Source: an uncultured Coriobacteriaceae bacterium
GTDB taxonomy: Bacteria; Actinomycetota; Coriobacteriia; Coriobacteriales; Eggerthellaceae
Assembly: GCA_902767025.1 (NCBI GenBank)
Contig: CACXFZ010000099.1
Location: 1-5,018 of the forward strand
Direction of reading: 5' to 3'
Length of the DNA stretch: 5,018 nt
The translations under genes were made by a program, and so were the position numbers. The notes under the pieces are model-generated. The model saw only the letters and a program-made list of their open reading frames with translations. It made no database searches and had not been told where the DNA came from. Every line of letters begins with the position of its first letter. Within the stretch, counting starts at the first letter, position 1. Below are positions 1 through 5,018 of the stretch, one piece after another.

Positions 1-1525
1 CAACCGCCGCATGCACCGGGTCGTGCCAGTCGATGCGGCCCAGCTCCTCGACATGGGAGAAGGCCAGATGCGGGTAACGCGCGAGCAGCGCCAGGAAGTC
101 CGCCTCGAAGCTGCGACGGTTGCGCTCGGCCTTGGAAAGGCTCTGGACCAAAGCGGGAGCCGGCTCGGCAGGCGCCTGCCTGACTGCATCCATCTCGTCG
201 TAGCGCTGCACCGTCAGGGTTTTCAGCCGGTCGATGGCCTCCTGCTCGCGCATGTGCAGCCGCCCGGCGATCTGGACGGCGTATTCCTGGGCCAGCACCG
301 ACGACTTGATCGGGGCCAGGATGGCAAGCGCGTCCCCGAACGCCAGGGCGCGCCCTTCCGGCGTGCTGGTGTCGACGCGCGACAGGGCGCGGTCGATGCC
401 GAAGGCGATGAGCGGTCGTGCGGTTTCGATGTGCGCTCGCAGCGCCTCTCCCCCGCGCTCGGCCACGAAATCGGCCGGGTCCAGGTTGTCGGGCAGTGTG
501 CATGCCAGAAGCTCGACGCGGTTCCTGCCCGCTTCGGGCGTCATCGACTCGCCGATGAAGCCCAGGGCCCGCTCGGCGGCGCGCTGCCCGGCCTCGTCGC
601 CGTCGAACAGGTAGACGATGCTCTTCGACGCATGGCGCGACAGCAGGCGGATGTGCTGGCGCGTCAACGCCGTGCCCAGGGTGGCGACCACGTTGGTCAC
701 CCCCGCCTCGGCAAGCGCGATCACGTCGGTGTAGCCCTCGACGACGATGGCCATGCCCGAAGACGCCATCGAGGCCTTTGCCTTGTCCAGGCCGAAGAGC
801 ACCTGGGACTTCTTGAACAGGGGCGTGTCCTGGCTGTTCAGGTACTTGGGCTCGCCCGAGCCCACCACGCGCCCGCCGAAGGCGATGCACTCTCCCTGCT
901 CGTCCAGGATTGGGAACATGATGCGGTTGAAGAAGCGGTCGCGCGCAGGCTTGCCCTCGTAGGAGACCGCCACGTTGGCGTCGATCATCTCCGCTTGCGT
1001 GAAGCCCGCCTGGCGCAGGTGGCCGATCAGCGCCGAGCGGCCCGGGGCGAACCCCAGCCCCCAGCGCTTGGGCACGTCCCCGCCGAACCCGCGGCCCTTC
1101 AGGTACGCACGCGCCTCGTCGGCCTCCGGGGAGCGCAGGCGCATGAGCTGCGTGTGGTAGAACTCCTGCGTGGCCGCGCACACCTGCTTCAGTCGCGCCT
1201 TGTGGCCCTTCGGCAGCGACGGGCCTCCCGTCTCGGCGATCTCGATGTTCGCCCGGTCGGCGAGCTTGCGCACCGCATCGGGAAAGTCCAGGCCATCGCG
1301 CTTCATCACGTAGCTGATGACGTCGCCGCCTTCATGGCAGCCGAAGCAGTAGAACAGCTGTGTGTTGGGGTCGACCTGGCACGACGGGGTGTTTTCCTCG
1401 TGGAAGGGGCAGCAGCACCAGAACGTGCGCCCGCGCTGGCGCAGCGGCCTGTCCTCCTGGAAGACCGCCACGATGTCGTTCGCCTCGCGCACGCGTTGCT
1501 TGTCTTCGTCGCTGATACCCGCCAT
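1..1525 (-). CDS. dnaG: DNA primase DnaG (3' end outside the window)
   Basis: The first 508 residues of replicative primase, which makes the RNA primers for DNA replication and acts with the DnaB helicase at the fork. The family is usually about 580-650 residues, so the end is cut by the window edge rather than by mutation. The N-terminal CHC2 zinc-binding domain has ligands C39, H42, C60 and C63 (CPFH, 17 residues, CFGC). The catalytic core follows: YLKGRGF (141-147), RIMFPI (201-206), the IAFGGRVVGSGEPKYLNS block (214-231), then the Toprim domain with EGYTDV (E263, D267), TLGTALT (282-288) and FDGDEAGQ (307-314; D308 and D310 bind metal). Residues from about 465 (KAERNRRSFEADFLALL) look like the start of the helicase-binding domain. 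The start is ATG 1525, with AAGGA eight bases upstream. Small oddities are three consecutive cysteines (37-39) and TPSC where TPSF is usual; the metal ligands themselves are intact. Confidence 0.97.
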   Translation of the reverse strand, partial: MAGISDEDKQRVREANDIVAVFQEDRPLRQRGRTFWCCCPFHEENTPSCQVDPNTQLFYCFGCHEGGDVISYVMKRDGLDFPDAVRKLADRANIEIAETGGPSLPKGHKARLKQVCAATQEFYHTQLMRLRSPEADEARAYLKGRGFGGDVPKRWGLGFAPGRSALIGHLRQAGFTQAEMIDANVAVSYEGKPARDRFFNRIMFPILDEQGECIAFGGRVVGSGEPKYLNSQDTPLFKKSQVLFGLDKAKASMASSGMAIVVEGYTDVIALAEAGVTNVVATLGTALTRQHIRLLSRHASKSIVYLFDGDEAGQRAAERALGFIGESMTPEAGRNRVELLACTLPDNLDPADFVAERGGEALRAHIETARPLIAFGIDRALSRVDTSTPEGRALAFGDALAILAPIKSSVLAQEYAVQIAGRLHMREQEAIDRLKTLTVQRYDEMDAVRQAPAEPAPALVQSLSKAERNRRSFEADFLALLARYPHLAFSHVEELGRIDWHDPVHAAV

Positions 1526-1533
1526 CGCCCTCG

Positions 1534-1538
1534 TCCTT
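1534..1538 (-). promoter_or_regulatory. Shine-Dalgarno site of dnaG
   Basis: Minus-strand AAGGA, eight bases before the ATG at 1525, within the 19-base ribF-dnaG gap. Spacing is near ideal. The gap has no room for a promoter or a terminator, so dnaG is either read through from ribF or served by a promoter inside ribF that I cannot recognise. Confidence 0.75.
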
Positions 1539-1544
1539 GCCGTC

Positions 1545-2477
1545 TTAGCTCAAGGGCATATTATCACGCACCCAGGCGATGTTCCCCTCGACGGTGCGTA
1601 CCAATTCGTCAACATCGGCAAACTGCATCATCGGCCGCAGCCAGGCATGGAACTCCACGTCTATCGTCTTGCCGTACAGGTCCCCGTCGAAATCGAGGAT
1701 GTGCGCCTCGCACGACGCCGTCTCCTGGCTGGGAAACATCGGGCTCTCCCCCATCGAGACCGCAGCCCGGTAGCGCACGCCGTCGACCAGGGCGTAACCC
1801 GCGTACACCCCGTCTGCAAGAGCCCGCAAGGCCGGCGTCAGGCCCAGGTTCGCCGTGCGGAACCCGAAGCGCCGTCCGTCATGGCGGCCTTCCCGCACCG
1901 TGCCGCGCACCGCATAAGGATGGCCCAGCAGCCCGTTCGCCTCGCCCACCTGGCCGTCCGCGAGCAGCAGCCGGATGCGGGTGGACGATATCGGCTCTCC
2001 GCTTTTCGACACCAGGTCGTGCGCACGCACAGCCATCTGCCGGCCCTGCGCCCACGACCTCATCGTCTCGACCGTGCCCGCCACCTTCGCGCCGAACCTG
2101 AAGTTGCTGCCCACATGCACCGCGCGCGGCAGGTGCACGCCGAACAGGTGGTCCAGGAACTCCTGGGGCGAGCGTGCGGCGAACTCTCGCGTGAACGGTA
2201 TGACCAGCACGTGGTCCACGCCCGTGGATGCCAGCATTTCCATGCGGGACCCGTTGTCCTGCAGTTTGCGCAGGCGCTCGGGGTGGAAGAGCTCGTCGGG
2301 GTCTATGTCGAAAGTGAGCACGACGCTGGAAGCGCCAAGCTGCTGCGCTTCGTCGCAGGCCTGGCCGATCAGGTAGGCATGGCCCTTGTGCACGCCGTCG
2401 AACACGCCGAAGGCGCACGATGCCCCCTCCAGGGCGCGTGCCGCCGCGGGAGCATCGATGCTAGAGACCCGGGCCAC
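1545..2477 (-). CDS. ribF: Bifunctional riboflavin kinase / FAD synthetase
   Basis: A 310-residue, two-domain cytoplasmic enzyme of standard length that phosphorylates riboflavin to FMN and adenylates FMN to FAD. The N-terminal nucleotidyltransferase domain (about 15-185) has the hallmark FGVFDGVHKGH (23-33), HVGSNFRFGAKVAGT (121-135) and the ISSTRIR loop (163-169). The C-terminal kinase domain (about 188-305) has GRRFGFRTANL (201-211), in which T208 and N210 of the Mg-ATP motif are kept but the usual proline of PTAN is R207. It continues with DGVYAGYALVDG, SMGESPMF in place of the usual PTF, and CEAHILDFDGDLYG with the probable catalytic E257. The start is GTG 2477, chosen for its GGGGGTG site and because homology begins only a few residues later. 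This overlaps truB by 17 bases; ATG 2531 is the alternative. It ends with TAA, 19 bases before dnaG. Function is secure; the start is less so. Confidence 0.95.
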   Translation of the reverse strand: MARVSSIDAPAAARALEGASCAFGVFDGVHKGHAYLIGQACDEAQQLGASSVVLTFDIDPDELFHPERLRKLQDNGSRMEMLASTGVDHVLVIPFTREFAARSPQEFLDHLFGVHLPRAVHVGSNFRFGAKVAGTVETMRSWAQGRQMAVRAHDLVSKSGEPISSTRIRLLLADGQVGEANGLLGHPYAVRGTVREGRHDGRRFGFRTANLGLTPALRALADGVYAGYALVDGVRYRAAVSMGESPMFPSQETASCEAHILDFDGDLYGKTIDVEFHAWLRPMMQFADVDELVRTVEGNIAWVRDNMPLS

Positions 2478-3471
2478 GCCGCACCCCCGTTGCGAACACG
2501 CAGGAGCTCTTGAACAGCCCCTCTGCTTCATGGTAGGCGTAGACGGCCTTGAGCTCGTTTTCCACGACGAAGGCGAACTCCTCCCCGTCCTGGAACGGCT
2601 CGCAGCTGGGCGAGAACCCGCTGGCGCAGTCGTCGGCGTCGAAGACGTCGTGCGCATGGTGCAGCTTCATCGCCGAAACGCCGGATGCAGGCACCGCGTT
2701 GCCCGCCTGCACCAGCGCGGCCGTCTTGCCCGTCGCGAACACGACCCGCATGCCCAGCAGGCGCACGGGGTCGATCAGATACGCGAAGGGCCGGGATTCC
2801 AGGGCTTCGAGCGAGACGCAATCGCGCACGTCCAGCATGCCGGCGCGCACGCGCCTGAGCTCGCCCACATGGGCGCAGGTGCCCAGCTTCATGCCGATGT
2901 CGCGCGCCAGGGAGCGCACGTAGGTGCCCGCCGACACATGGGCGCGCACCTTCCACGTCAGGGCTTCGGCGCCCTCTTCGATGCCGAGCAGCTCGGCGTC
3001 GTGGACGACGATCTGGCGCGGGGCCAGGTCGATCACCTTGCCGGCGCGGGCATCCTCGTACGCCTTGCGGCCGTTCACCTTGATGGCCGAATAGGCCGGC
3101 GGCACCTGCAGCTGGCTTCCGCGCATCGCCTCGAGTGTTTCGCGGGCGAAGCGCTCGTTGCGCGCCGAAAGCGGGACCTCTGCCGTGTGCAGCACCGTCC
3201 CCGACGCGTCGTCGGTGTCGGTGGCCGCACCGAACACGATGCCGAACTCGTACACCTTGTCGTGGCCGGTCAGGAAGCGGTCGAGGCGCGCTGCGGGACC
3301 CACGCACACGAGCAGCACGCCCGTGGCGTCGGGGTCGAGCGTGCCCGTATGGCCGATGCGGCGCTCGCGGTAGATGCGCCGGCACGCGCTCACGACGTCG
3401 TGAGAGGTCATGCCCGCAGGCTTGTCGATGCCGACGACGAACGAATACCCCGTGGTAGCGCGCTTCGCCAT
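2461..3471 (-). CDS. truB: tRNA pseudouridine(55) synthase TruB
   Basis: A 336-residue enzyme that isomerises U55 of the tRNA T-loop to pseudouridine. Visible motifs in order: GIDKPAGMTSHDVV (14-27); the catalytic block GHTGTLDPDATGVL (40-53) with nucleophile D46; YEFGIVFGAATDTDDASG (74-91) with the conserved base-stacking Y74; VPPAYSAIKVNGRKAYEDAR (123-142); and SAGTYVRSLARDIG (180-193) with the conserved arginine R186. Residues from about 235 form a PUA-like C-terminal region of unusual sequence. The ATG at 3471 is chosen because AAGGG (3480-3476), overlapping the upstream TAA, precedes it; an in-frame ATG at 3486 would overlap the DHH gene and has no clear ribosome site. The gap to the DHH stop is seven bases. 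The 3' end overlaps the probable ribF start, so the two are likely coupled. Slightly longer than the E. coli enzyme; the catalytic core is complete. Confidence 0.97.
   Translation of the reverse strand: MAKRATTGYSFVVGIDKPAGMTSHDVVSACRRIYRERRIGHTGTLDPDATGVLLVCVGPAARLDRFLTGHDKVYEFGIVFGAATDTDDASGTVLHTAEVPLSARNERFARETLEAMRGSQLQVPPAYSAIKVNGRKAYEDARAGKVIDLAPRQIVVHDAELLGIEEGAEALTWKVRAHVSAGTYVRSLARDIGMKLGTCAHVGELRRVRAGMLDVRDCVSLEALESRPFAYLIDPVRLLGMRVVFATGKTAALVQAGNAVPASGVSAMKLHHAHDVFDADDCASGFSPSCEPFQDGEEFAFVVENELKAVYAYHEAEGLFKSSCVFATGVRRGPGL
2482..2488 (-). promoter_or_regulatory. Probable ribosome binding site of ribF inside truB
   Basis: Minus-strand GGGGGTG, a near match to the GGAGGTG anti-16S core, sits four bases before the GTG at 2477 and lies within the last codons of truB. 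The short spacing makes it a modest site. It is the best support for choosing GTG 2477 over the in-frame ATG at 2531, which has no purine-rich stretch before it. Confidence 0.45.
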
Positions 3472-3478
3472 GGCGCCC

Positions 3479-4453
3479 TTATGCATCCAGGTCGCGCAAC
3501 GTGCGCGCCATCAAGGCGCGGGCGTCGTCCATGCTCCCCTTGAAGGTGAATCCGGCTGCCGCCCGGTGGCCCCCGCCTCCGATGGCGGCGGCGATCGCGG
3601 CAACGTCGGTGTCGTCCTTGGCCCGCAGGCTGCCGCGCACGCTTCCCTGCTGCTCGCGCAGCATGCAGGCGACGCGGATGCCGCGCACCGAGCGCAGCAC
3701 GTCGATCAGGGGCTCGGCGTCGCTTTTCTGGGCGCCGGTCTCGACGAAGTCGCTGCGCAACAGGTAGCTGATTGCAAACGCCCCGTCGCAGAGCAGCTCC
3801 ATGCGCGAGAGCATCCGCCCTTCAAGGGCAAGCGACTGGCGCGAACGGCTCTGGTAGATCTCGCGGGCCGCGTAGGCGGGATCGGCCCCCGCCTGCACCA
3901 TCTCGGCGGCGGCGACCAGCGAGCGGGCGTCGGTGTTCTGGTACTGGAAGCGGCCCGTGTCCGAGACGATGCCCGTATAGCAGCACAGCGCCACGTCCGC
4001 ATCGTCGGCGCATCCCATCTGCTTGGCGATGTCCCAGACGATCAGCGCGGTGGCCGACGCCTCTTCCTCGATGTGCTCGTATGCGGAAAACGGGCCCTGG
4101 GCGATGTGGTGGTCGATCGTCAGCGTGGCGGGAGCCTGACTGTGCAGCTCGGCGGCCGCCTTGCCCATGCGGTCGGCGGTCGGCACGTCGACCGTGACGA
4201 ACATGCCCACCTTGCCCGAGAACTGCTCGGCGACCACCATGTCGTCGATACCCGGCAGGAAGCGGTAGCTGTAGTCGATCGGGTCGGCCTGTGCAAGCAG
4301 GCAGGTGACGTTCTTGCCGCAGGAGCGCAGGGCGCGCGCCAGGCCCAGCTGCGAGCCCAGGCAGTCGCCATCAGGGCTCACATGGCCGCAGATGACGAAG
4401 TCGTCGTGCTCGGCGAGCAGGCTTGCTATTTCGGCAACCGAGACGTGGCCCAT
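3479..4453 (-). CDS. nrnA: DHH/DHHA1 phosphoesterase, NrnA-like (nanoRNase / pAp phosphatase)
   Basis: A 324-residue protein of the two-domain DHH superfamily, the usual length for NrnA. Family members degrade 2-5 nt RNA and/or remove the 3' phosphate from pAp, using two Mn ions. All metal motifs are present: HVSPDGD (H24, D28, D30), the VTVDV strand (D89), the name-giving DHH (D114, H115, H116) and the GIVSDTGRF block (D165). The C-terminal DHHA1 domain ends in GGGGHRAAAG (292-301), the substrate-binding glycine loop. There is no signal peptide or membrane segment, so it is cytoplasmic. The ATG at 4453 lies two bases after the rbfA stop and has only a weak GGA-type ribosome site, suggesting translational coupling. 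A DHH gene between rbfA and truB is common in Gram-positive bacteria. The fold is certain; the exact substrate (nanoRNA, pAp, or cyclic-dinucleotide products such as pApA) cannot be told from sequence, so the symbol is by family resemblance. Confidence 0.92.
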   Translation of the reverse strand: MGHVSVAEIASLLAEHDDFVICGHVSPDGDCLGSQLGLARALRSCGKNVTCLLAQADPIDYSYRFLPGIDDMVVAEQFSGKVGMFVTVDVPTADRMGKAAAELHSQAPATLTIDHHIAQGPFSAYEHIEEEASATALIVWDIAKQMGCADDADVALCCYTGIVSDTGRFQYQNTDARSLVAAAEMVQAGADPAYAAREIYQSRSRQSLALEGRMLSRMELLCDGAFAISYLLRSDFVETGAQKSDAEPLIDVLRSVRGIRVACMLREQQGSVRGSLRAKDDTDVAAIAAAIGGGGHRAAAGFTFKGSMDDARALMARTLRDLDA

Positions 4454-4455
4454 GG

Positions 4456-4830
4456 CTAGTCGTCCAGGTCTTCCCCGTCGTCGGCACCGCTGCGCGTCGC
4501 TTCGCGCGCCAGCGCCTCCTCGATGCGCTGGGCCTCGTCGACGCTCTGGTCCAGGATGAAGCGCAGCTCGGGCGCCACGCGCCAGGACAGCTTGCTGGCC
4601 ATGCACGAGCGGATGCGGCCCGACGCCGCCTTGAACGCGTCGGCGACCTCGTCGTAGGAGTCCTTGTCGGCGGTGTAGTAGACGTTGCACACGCTGCGGT
4701 CGTACGACACCTCGCAGCCCGTGATCGTGACCAGCGACAGGCGCGGGTCGGACACGTCGAAGAGCAGCGTGCTGGCGATGACCTCGCGGGCCTGCTCGTT
4801 GACTTTCCTGTTCGAAGATCCTTGCTTCAT
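4456..4830 (-). CDS. rbfA: Ribosome-binding factor A
   Basis: A 124-residue protein, a usual length for RbfA, which binds the 30S subunit near the 5' end of 16S rRNA and helps late maturation and cold adaptation (family knowledge). The sequence shows the single KH-like fold pattern in order: an N-terminal helix with KVNEQAREVIAS (residues 9-20), the SDPRL turn (27-31) that starts the conserved VTITGCEVS strand, the YDRSVCNVYYTAD strand, then the helix with the AASG kink (68-71) that replaces the GxxG loop of classic KH domains. It closes with WRVAPELRFILDQS (83-96), the family's most recognisable segment. The tail is short and strongly acidic (DDGEDLDD). Start ATG at 4830 is supported by an AGGAG site. 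The stop TAG is two bases before the next start, so translation of the two genes is likely coupled. Confidence 0.97.
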   Translation of the reverse strand: MKQGSSNRKVNEQAREVIASTLLFDVSDPRLSLVTITGCEVSYDRSVCNVYYTADKDSYDEVADAFKAASGRIRSCMASKLSWRVAPELRFILDQSVDEAQRIEEALAREATRSGADDGEDLDD

Positions 4831-4837
4831 GGCGATG

Positions 4838-4844
4838 CTCTCCT
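4838..4844 (-). promoter_or_regulatory. Shine-Dalgarno site of rbfA
   Basis: Minus-strand AGGAGAG lies seven bases before the ATG at 4830, inside the 28-base infB-rbfA gap. It is the strongest ribosome binding site in the window. It fixes the rbfA start at this ATG rather than at an in-frame ATG 26 codons upstream (4908), which would overlap infB and add a low-complexity, Ser/Arg-rich leader. I see no hairpin or promoter in this gap. Confidence 0.8.
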
Positions 4845-4858
4845 GACTTGCTCCGCTG

Positions 4859-5018
4859 TTATTCCGTGCGCTCGACTTCGACGACCTGGAAGCCCTCGAT
4901 GGTGTCACCCACCTTGATGTCCTGGAAGCCGGCGATGCCGATGCCGCACTCGTATCCGCGCGCCACGCTCTTCACGTCGTCCTTGAAGCGGCGCAGGCTC
5001 TCGATGGCGCCTTCGTAG
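4859..5018 (-). CDS. infB: Translation initiation factor IF-2, C-terminal end (partial)
   Basis: The last 52 codons of infB, ending in TAA at 4861-4859; the 5' part lies beyond base 5018. IF-2 is the GTPase that places initiator fMet-tRNA on the 30S subunit and promotes joining of the 50S subunit. Only part of the C-terminal domain is seen. The visible peptide carries the IF-2 end signature: SLRRFKDDVKSV, then GYECGIGI, then DIKVGDTIE, followed by a short acidic strand ending in VERTE. The GYECG segment belongs to the C-terminal beta-barrel (domain IV/C2) that contacts the fMet-tRNA acceptor end; this role is family knowledge. The G domain, N-terminal extension and start are not visible. The next gene, rbfA, begins 28 bases downstream, the usual infB-rbfA order. 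Identification is firm despite the short fragment because these motifs are highly conserved. Confidence 0.96.
   Translation of the reverse strand, partial: YEGAIESLRRFKDDVKSVARGYECGIGIAGFQDIKVGDTIEGFQVVEVERTE

Noticed and set aside
1526..1544. Possible terminator or promoter between ribF and dnaG.
   Set aside because: The 19 bases contain only a ribosome binding site, with no inverted repeat and no T-run.
11..2101. A 696-codon open frame on the plus strand, antisense to dnaG and ribF.
   Set aside because: Its translation is Arg/Ala/Gly/Pro-rich with no recognisable domain, and it spans two well-identified minus-strand genes. In high-GC genes, strong third-position GC bias removes stop codons from antisense frames, which explains its length.
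2477..2657. A 60-codon N-terminal extension of ribF starting at ATG 2657.
   Set aside because: It lies entirely inside truB in another frame, is Ser/Arg/Thr-rich without motifs, and RibF proteins normally begin close to the FGVFDGVHKGH motif.
2386..4459. Two further long plus-strand open frames (2386-3543 and 3410-4459), antisense to truB and the DHH gene.
   Set aside because: They mirror the coding frames of truB and the DHH phosphoesterase, have low-complexity translations and no motifs, and the minus-strand genes carry every expected catalytic residue.
3479..4690. A longer DHH gene model starting at 4690 inside rbfA.
   Set aside because: The extra 79 residues are a frame-shifted reading of rbfA; the conserved N-terminal helix begins right after the ATG at 4453.

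Overview
This window is a compact, high-GC block of housekeeping genes, all read on the minus strand. In transcription order (from base 5018 down to base 1) they are: the 3' end of infB (IF-2), rbfA, a DHH/DHHA1 phosphoesterase of the NrnA type, truB, ribF, and the first 508 codons of dnaG, which runs off the left edge. The order infB-rbfA-(DHH phosphoesterase)-truB-ribF is the well-known tail of the bacterial nusA-infB operon. The protein sequences look actinobacterial. I lean to a high-GC Coriobacteriia member, such as an Eggerthella- or Gordonibacter-like organism. That is judged from remembered sequence style and composition, without any search.

Layout: infB ends at 4859. A 28-base gap with a good Shine-Dalgarno leads to rbfA (4830-4456). 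The DHH gene starts two bases after the rbfA stop (4453-3479). truB starts seven bases after the DHH stop (3471-2461). ribF most likely starts with GTG at 2477, overlapping the end of truB, and stops at 1545. dnaG starts 19 bases later at 1525. No gap exceeds 28 bases. I see no promoter, terminator hairpin, tRNA, repeat, IS element or CRISPR array, so the whole set is probably one transcript whose promoter lies beyond base 5018.

How the genes work together: IF-2 starts translation, RbfA matures the 30S subunit, TruB makes pseudouridine 55 in tRNA, and the DHH enzyme probably clears nanoRNA and/or pAp. RibF makes FMN and FAD, and DnaG primes DNA replication. The window therefore joins the translation/RNA operon directly to the primase gene, which elsewhere usually belongs to the rpsU-dnaG-rpoD operon.

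I found no undescribed system here. The points worth a second look are the direct ribF-dnaG linkage, non-consensus residues in the riboflavin kinase half of RibF, the start of ribF, and an atypical C-terminal region in TruB. Long open frames on the plus strand are antisense shadows of these genes.
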